Shown: positions 14,079 through 17,393 of the stretch, piece after piece | Layout of the letters: the number at the start of each line of letters is the position of its first letter | How positions within the stretch are numbered: position 1 is the first letter of the stretch | Assembly: GCA_003142355.1 (NCBI GenBank) | Contig: PLMF01000019.1 | Location: forward strand, 1 to 17,393 | DNA length: 17,393 nucleotides | Direction of reading: 5' to 3' | Source of the DNA: Bryobacterales bacterium | GTDB lineage: Bacteria > Acidobacteriota > Terriglobia > Bryobacterales > Bryobacteraceae | Program-made: the position numbers and the translations under genes | The notes under the pieces: generated by a model | The model's input: only the letters and a program-made list of their open reading frames with translations | Databases searched by the model: none | What the model was told of the DNA's origin: nothing

Positions 14079-16151
14079 TCATCGGATATTGAACGCCGAC
14101 ACAAAAAACAAGGAAGTGAAAAGCAGTTCGAGGATGTTCTCAATTGTGCAAAGCAAACGGACCGGCCCGCTCACGGGCCGGATATCGCCGAACCCGGTCG
14201 TGGTAAACGTGGCAAACGAGAAATACATCGTATCCACGAGGGTGAGCTTGCTCGTCAGCCTAGCCACCAGAGTGCTATCGATCTCGGGGTCCGGCTCGAG
14301 AATGCGGAGTTGGGCCGCACAACTTCGCCATAACTGATCGGTGACTGGTGAGTTCCCGACTTCCTCCGCGCTCCTTGATCCGGCATCCAAAATTCCGAAA
14401 ATGCTCCTGGGGCACCCGGCGGCCCAAACGTCTTTCCACTGTGTCCCCTCAAAGACATCCCAAAAATCCGACGGAAGGCTGCCGGAGGAGTTCTGCGTGA
14501 AATCAGTGGATCTCGGCTTCGCAGCATCCACTTTTCTGAGCAGCTCTCTTCGCGATTCGGCGTCAATGCTAATAGCTGGGTTGTTGACTGCATTCCTCAA
14601 GAACCCCCAGCATGTTTTTGCGCGATCCTGCGCCAGGAGGGCATTCTCTCGCCACCCACCTGCCAGGACGTTACGGTCGGCCCAACCGTAAACGTTCGCC
14701 TCAAATTCCACCGCGGTGCCGCTCTTTCTTGGGTAGGCTTTCAGGAGCTCGGCAAGGGCGTTGCCGACCTTTGAGCCACTACCGTCGCGGCCGGAAGGGC
14801 ATGTACCAGTCAGTTGCCGCCCCGTTCCCTCGGGATAAAGGATCAGGTACTGTCTTGGCATTTGTGAGTCCTTGAAGTCGAATAACAGCAGAGCTTCAAT
14901 CTGATTCCAAAGCCTCGTGAAATGCGACAATGAAGGCTCGGCTCTTGGCGTGTCCTCCGCAATCGCGTCTACCGACTGTCTGTTTAGGGAGAGGTACGCG
15001 GAGACATCCTTCAAATCAAAGTATCTTTTCCCCCACGCTGGCTCTTCGAGCTTATACTTGTCCCTAACATCGGGAGCCACAAGAGGGTCGATTTCATTAC
15101 GGATCGTAGATCTTGCAAATACTGCCGCGTCGACGAGGAAGGCATTGCGCCTTTGAACTGTGGTCGCCGCGCAATCGAAGTACAGCATGCCAAAGGCAAC
15201 TCCGCATGACACATAACACAGGAGGACCACGCCAACCTTCCTGAGTCTCCAGGATGCCTCGTGGCCCGATTTCTTGCCGTAACCCGCCAGTTCATTGAGA
15301 TCCTCAGAAATGAGAACAGAAACGAGGAGCACGATCCAGACGGCTATATATGTCCGCTCCGCGGATTCATCTCCTGCTACCATTTCAAGCAAAAAACCGG
15401 GGAATGACGCCTTACCGTACTCACTCTCGACACAGTTCTCAATTGATTTCACGCTCGATCTACCTGGTGGTGAGCCGCTACGGTTCTCAAGGCAAGCGTA
15501 CCAAGCCTGTCCTGGCGACTTGTAGAAAACATCGTTCGTCACGGACATGCTGAGGCGTTCACAGACGACTATAACGCTCAGGGTCAGGGGTAGAACAACC
15601 AGGAGCCATGACCGCCATCCACCCTTGTTCGAGGGTCTTGGTGTGCTATCGCTGGAGGTATCGGCGCCGGGTAGTTTGCCGCGCCGCGCAAGCGCGGAAA
15701 CGCGCTGGTACACCATATCCGGCCAGCCGTAGCAACGTATGCCGATAGGCAGCCACACGAAGAGTAACAGGATCGGCGGTAGAAAGAGGATTCCATAGAG
15801 GAATCCGATGCTCTGTCCCCTCGTTTCGTCGGCGAGGTGCACTCCGAGGGGGCCTAGCGCGGGGAGAGTGTCTTGCGCGCCGGACCAGGCTTCGTTCACC
15901 TTTGGCGCGTTCCGAGTGTTCGGCGCATTCGCTCCTTGGGCCGCATCCCTCCATTGTTTGAGGCACGTAATGACATCGTCCCATTCGTCCAGTCGTGCGA
16001 CCGAACTGCCAATATGAATCCTACCCTTGTCCACACAAGGGTCTACGCTTATCGGAAACGGGCCTTCCTGGGCATAAGCCGTTTCTGTGTGCGCGGTGCT
16101 GGCGAGCACTAAGAAGGCCAAAACGACCGTCAATCGCCCGGAGAGCTGCAT
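14079..16151 (-). CDS. Potassium-channel-like membrane protein with OmpA-like domain inserted before the pore
   Basis: The start is ATG at 16151 with AAAGGAG 5 nt upstream; the frame stays open another 216 codons upstream but lacks gene character there. The product is 690 residues. Residues 1-27 are a Sec signal peptide (cleavage after AYA). Hydrophobic segments lie at about 114-138, 181-197, 268-284 and 305-324. Residues about 325-630 form a large loop containing an OmpA-like pattern: VYGWAD (D492) followed by NALLAQDRA (N503, R510), matching the family pattern GxTD...NxxLSxxRA, including the Asp and Arg that contact peptidoglycan. Then comes a pore helix and selectivity-filter motif TTTGFGDI (650-657), and a last helix at about 664-686. 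With the signal peptide removed, the topology puts the loop outside and the filter re-entering from outside, as in M1-P-M2 channels. First gene of the operon. Ion selectivity and gating are unknown. Confidence 0.75.
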   Translation of the reverse strand: MQLSGRLTVVLAFLVLASTAHTETAYAQEGPFPISVDPCVDKGRIHIGSSVARLDEWDDVITCLKQWRDAAQGANAPNTRNAPKVNEAWSGAQDTLPALGPLGVHLADETRGQSIGFLYGILFLPPILLLFVWLPIGIRCYGWPDMVYQRVSALARRGKLPGADTSSDSTPRPSNKGGWRSWLLVVLPLTLSVIVVCERLSMSVTNDVFYKSPGQAWYACLENRSGSPPGRSSVKSIENCVESEYGKASFPGFLLEMVAGDESAERTYIAVWIVLLVSVLISEDLNELAGYGKKSGHEASWRLRKVGVVLLCYVSCGVAFGMLYFDCAATTVQRRNAFLVDAAVFARSTIRNEIDPLVAPDVRDKYKLEEPAWGKRYFDLKDVSAYLSLNRQSVDAIAEDTPRAEPSLSHFTRLWNQIEALLLFDFKDSQMPRQYLILYPEGTGRQLTGTCPSGRDGSGSKVGNALAELLKAYPRKSGTAVEFEANVYGWADRNVLAGGWRENALLAQDRAKTCWGFLRNAVNNPAISIDAESRRELLRKVDAAKPRSTDFTQNSSGSLPSDFWDVFEGTQWKDVWAAGCPRSIFGILDAGSRSAEEVGNSPVTDQLWRSCAAQLRILEPDPEIDSTLVARLTSKLTLVDTMYFSFATFTTTGFGDIRPVSGPVRLLCTIENILELLFTSLFFVSAFNIR

Positions 16152-16156
16152 CGCTG

Positions 16157-16163
16157 CTCCTTT
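16157..16163 (-). promoter_or_regulatory. Shine-Dalgarno site of the channel-like gene
   Basis: AAAGGAG, 5 nt before ATG 16151. It decides the start in a frame that is open much further upstream; the signal peptide that follows agrees. Confidence 0.85.
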
Positions 16164-16206
16164 CTGCCGGAAACGACCCGGCCAAATTGCGGCACGGATT
16201 TCCCGT

Positions 16207-16212
16207 ATTATA
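16207..16212 (-). promoter_or_regulatory. Probable operon promoter (-10 box TATAAT)
   Basis: A perfect TATAAT on the minus strand in an AT-rich stretch, about 55 bases before the channel gene start. This would place the transcription start near 16199 with a leader of roughly 50 nt. No good -35 match is seen at 16-18 bp, so activator dependence or another sigma factor is possible. Confidence 0.5.
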
Positions 16213-16683
16213 ACCGGATTCAATTGGAGATATCGGAAATTGTTTGCGCATTTCGTATGATGTCGATCAGCCATTCCCATCCGATAACAAGCAGATCGGC
16301 GCGAGGCAGCGCAGCTTGCTCTCGGCGTCAGCGAGTGATCGACAGTCGAGAGCTTCGCTCGTTTTCTCTGTCCTGATGCGCCAATAATACCGCTCCCTTC
16401 CACAGGGGTTTCTTCGGGATGCAGCCGACGGAACAGGCTTTCTTTCCGCAGCCGTCTCTGGCAGAACTCCGGGTCCGAGAGCATCTCCCAGGCCTCACGA
16501 GCCCGGAGTGCACCCACGCATACCTCCAATCGTGGTCCAAGAGCGAGAGCCTCGCCGACGAGGTCAGCACATCGTGGATGCCGCAGAGACGATCCTGCAC
16601 GCGGGCCAAGCGTCCCACGCAGGTTGATTTGCCCGCACGGTGATCCGATGGCGGGCACGAGACGCCGGTGTGCCCTTGATCCT
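16213..16683. other. Spacer between the operon promoter and the recombinase remnant, no confident gene
   Basis: No confident gene in about 470 bases. The minus strand in the frame of the channel gene is open throughout; between about 16640 and 16310 its translation looks partly protein-like (for example AREAWEMLSDPEFCQRRLRK). This could be a decayed gene, but no start, ribosome site or recognisable family supports it. The first 60 bases beside the channel gene are AT-rich promoter sequence. Confidence 0.4.
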
Positions 16684-16866
16684 CTGCCGAGCCGACTGTG
16701 GCCGCACTCCTTCCGGGTAACAACCATCACCGACCTTCTGGAACAAGGCATCGCCCTCGAAGACGTGCAGCGCCTGGCTGGCCACTCCGATCCCCGCACG
16801 ACGCGCCTCTACGACCGGCGACAGAAAAAGATCACCCGCAACATCGTCGAGCGCATTTCGATTTGA
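16684..16866 (+). pseudogene. C-terminal remnant of a tyrosine recombinase/phage integrase
   Basis: Residues from LPSRLWPHSFR to the TGA at 16864-16866 match the end of tyrosine recombinases. HSFR corresponds to the catalytic HxxR box. LAGHSDPRTTRLYDRR carries the GH dyad and the nucleophilic tyrosine. Only about 60 residues remain: the N-terminal binding domain and the first catalytic arginine box are absent, and the frame upstream of 16684 does not continue the homology. It is therefore a truncated, inactive copy. It points away from the operon and suggests a past integration or rearrangement at this edge. Confidence 0.8.
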
Positions 16867-16881
16867 ATTGAACGAACAAGA

Positions 16882-16913
16882 ATAGAAAAAGGCGCTTCTC
16901 GGGAGAAGCGCCT
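16882..16913 (-). terminator. Intrinsic terminator, minus strand
   Basis: A perfect 10-bp stem (arms 16890-16899 and 16904-16913) closes a 4-base loop. On the minus strand it is followed directly by TTTT and a T-rich tail. It would stop transcription coming from the right, insulating the operon promoter at 16207 from read-through. On the plus strand there is no T-tract, so it is a weak terminator for the recombinase remnant at best. Confidence 0.85.
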
Positions 16914-16938
16914 ACATGCGTCATCACGCCTTGTGCGG

Positions 16939-17223
16939 TTAAAGACTCCGTTCTGACTCAGGCTTCTTTTCCCCTATCTCTTCTATCACCTCGTGCAACT
17001 CGTCCAGGCCTTTGAAGAGGTTCCTGCCGATGCATCGAAGATTCGTCGACTTCAGCGCAGAACGTGTGGCTTCAGCCAGGGTTTTTAACGCAACCACCTG
17101 CTGAAGCAGGCGGGTTGGCGACCAGAACGTAGGTCTACATCTACGCGAAGTCGGGCGTTGGTGACCCGGCGAAACGCCAGAAGTCCCAGGCGCATTGTTT
17201 GACCGCGCACGCACGTCTCCCAC
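16939..17223 (-). CDS. Short hypothetical protein, N-terminus uncertain
   Basis: The minus-strand frame ends at TAA 16941-16939, just before the terminator, which supports a transcribed gene here. The last ~50 residues look like a real helical protein (LKTLAEATRSALKSTNLR, then NLFKGLDELHEVIEEI). The first ~40 residues of the 94-codon frame (GTG at 17223) are low-complexity and Arg/Ser/Pro-rich, and a palindrome falls at the transition. The real start may be a GTG near 17096, or the 5' part may lie in another frame through a frameshift. No family is recognised and no clear ribosome site decides the start. Confidence 0.35.
   Translation of the reverse strand: MGDVRARSNNAPGTSGVSPGHQRPTSRRCRPTFWSPTRLLQQVVALKTLAEATRSALKSTNLRCIGRNLFKGLDELHEVIEEIGEKKPESERSL
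17091..17117. repeat. REP-like imperfect palindrome
   Basis: The arms CAACC-ACCTGCT and AGCAGGC-GGTTG (with one bulged base and one wobble pair) flank a two-base centre, giving a potential stem of about 12 pairs. The size and GC-rich core resemble REP/BIME-type elements scattered in many bacterial genomes. Only one copy is in this window, so repetition is not shown. Confidence 0.45.
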
Positions 17224-17393
17224 TTGCCATTCACATAGAATGCGACCGTTTCACGGTGGAATCGGTAGCGTTCATTGCTCTCTCCGATTACGGCGCACGG
17301 CCCGGCCCAAACGGCACCCCCGCACCCCGGCGCGCGGACAGATCGGTCAGTCACCGGGGTCTTGCGGCACCCATCCGCCCCGCCCAGCGCAGA
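17224..17393. other. Right edge, no supported gene
   Basis: On the minus strand an ATG at 17275 preceded by GGAGAG opens only a 14-codon frame ending at 17231. Another frame (from about 17354) runs into 17085 without a recognisable motif. This looks like degraded coding sequence or a leader. The last ~100 bases are very GC-rich with nothing assignable. Confidence 0.4.

Noticed and set aside
16023..16043. Inverted repeat ACCCTTGT...ACAAGGGT near the 5' end of the channel gene
   Set aside because: It lies within coding sequence with a short spacer and no T-tract; most likely coincidental codon content.
16152..16799. 216-codon N-terminal extension of the channel gene
   Set aside because: An excellent Shine-Dalgarno and a signal peptide begin at 16151; the extension runs antisense through the recombinase remnant and the promoter.
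1..17393. CRISPR arrays, tRNA or rRNA genes
   Set aside because: No regularly spaced repeats and no tRNA- or rRNA-like segments were noticed on either strand.

Overview
The window is bacterial, GC-rich and gene-dense. Two marginal gene types point to Acidobacteriota, probably the Solibacter/Bryobacter group: a divergent protein starting with an 'RINSSRANGA...NALRHGLLA' block, and a stand-alone terminase-like gene. This taxonomic guess comes from remembered family distribution, not from a search.

Layout. Positions 1-2079 hold a mobile or repeated-family module: a partial minus-strand gene of the 'SRANGA' type, and diverging from it a terminase large-subunit-like gene whose ATPase half is broken by a frame change. 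From 16151 down to 2195 the minus strand carries one tight block of eight genes with overlaps or gaps of 36 nt or less and no opposing gene. In transcription order these are: (1) a potassium-channel-like membrane protein with an OmpA-like insert, (2) a periplasmic von Willebrand A (vWA) lipoprotein, (3) a small three-helix membrane protein, (4) a tubulin/FtsZ-superfamily protein, (5) a large protein with an actin/Hsp70-type ATPase domain, (6) and (7) two paralogous membrane-anchored coiled-coil proteins, and (8) a small basic membrane protein. A perfect TATAAT box and a strong Shine-Dalgarno sequence sit in front of gene 1. To the right (16213-17393) lie a remnant of a tyrosine recombinase, a minus-strand intrinsic terminator, a REP-like palindrome and short or degenerate frames.

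The eight-gene block is the notable content. It joins a tubulin-like and an actin-like nucleotide-binding protein with envelope proteins that could anchor them: two bitopic proteins that put coiled coils into the cytoplasm, a metal-site vWA lipoprotein outside the inner membrane, and a channel-like protein carrying a probable peptidoglycan-binding domain. I infer an envelope-spanning, cytoskeleton-linked machine, possibly for membrane remodelling, mechanical or ionic sensing, or defence. From memory, Makarova and Koonin (2010) linked FtsZ-like families with vWA and OmpA-family genes in a proposed membrane-remodelling system. The present block may be a variant, but the actin-like ATPase, the channel pore and the paralogous coiled-coil pair are features I do not know from that description. 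Nothing here proves function; the calls rest on motifs, topology and gene order.
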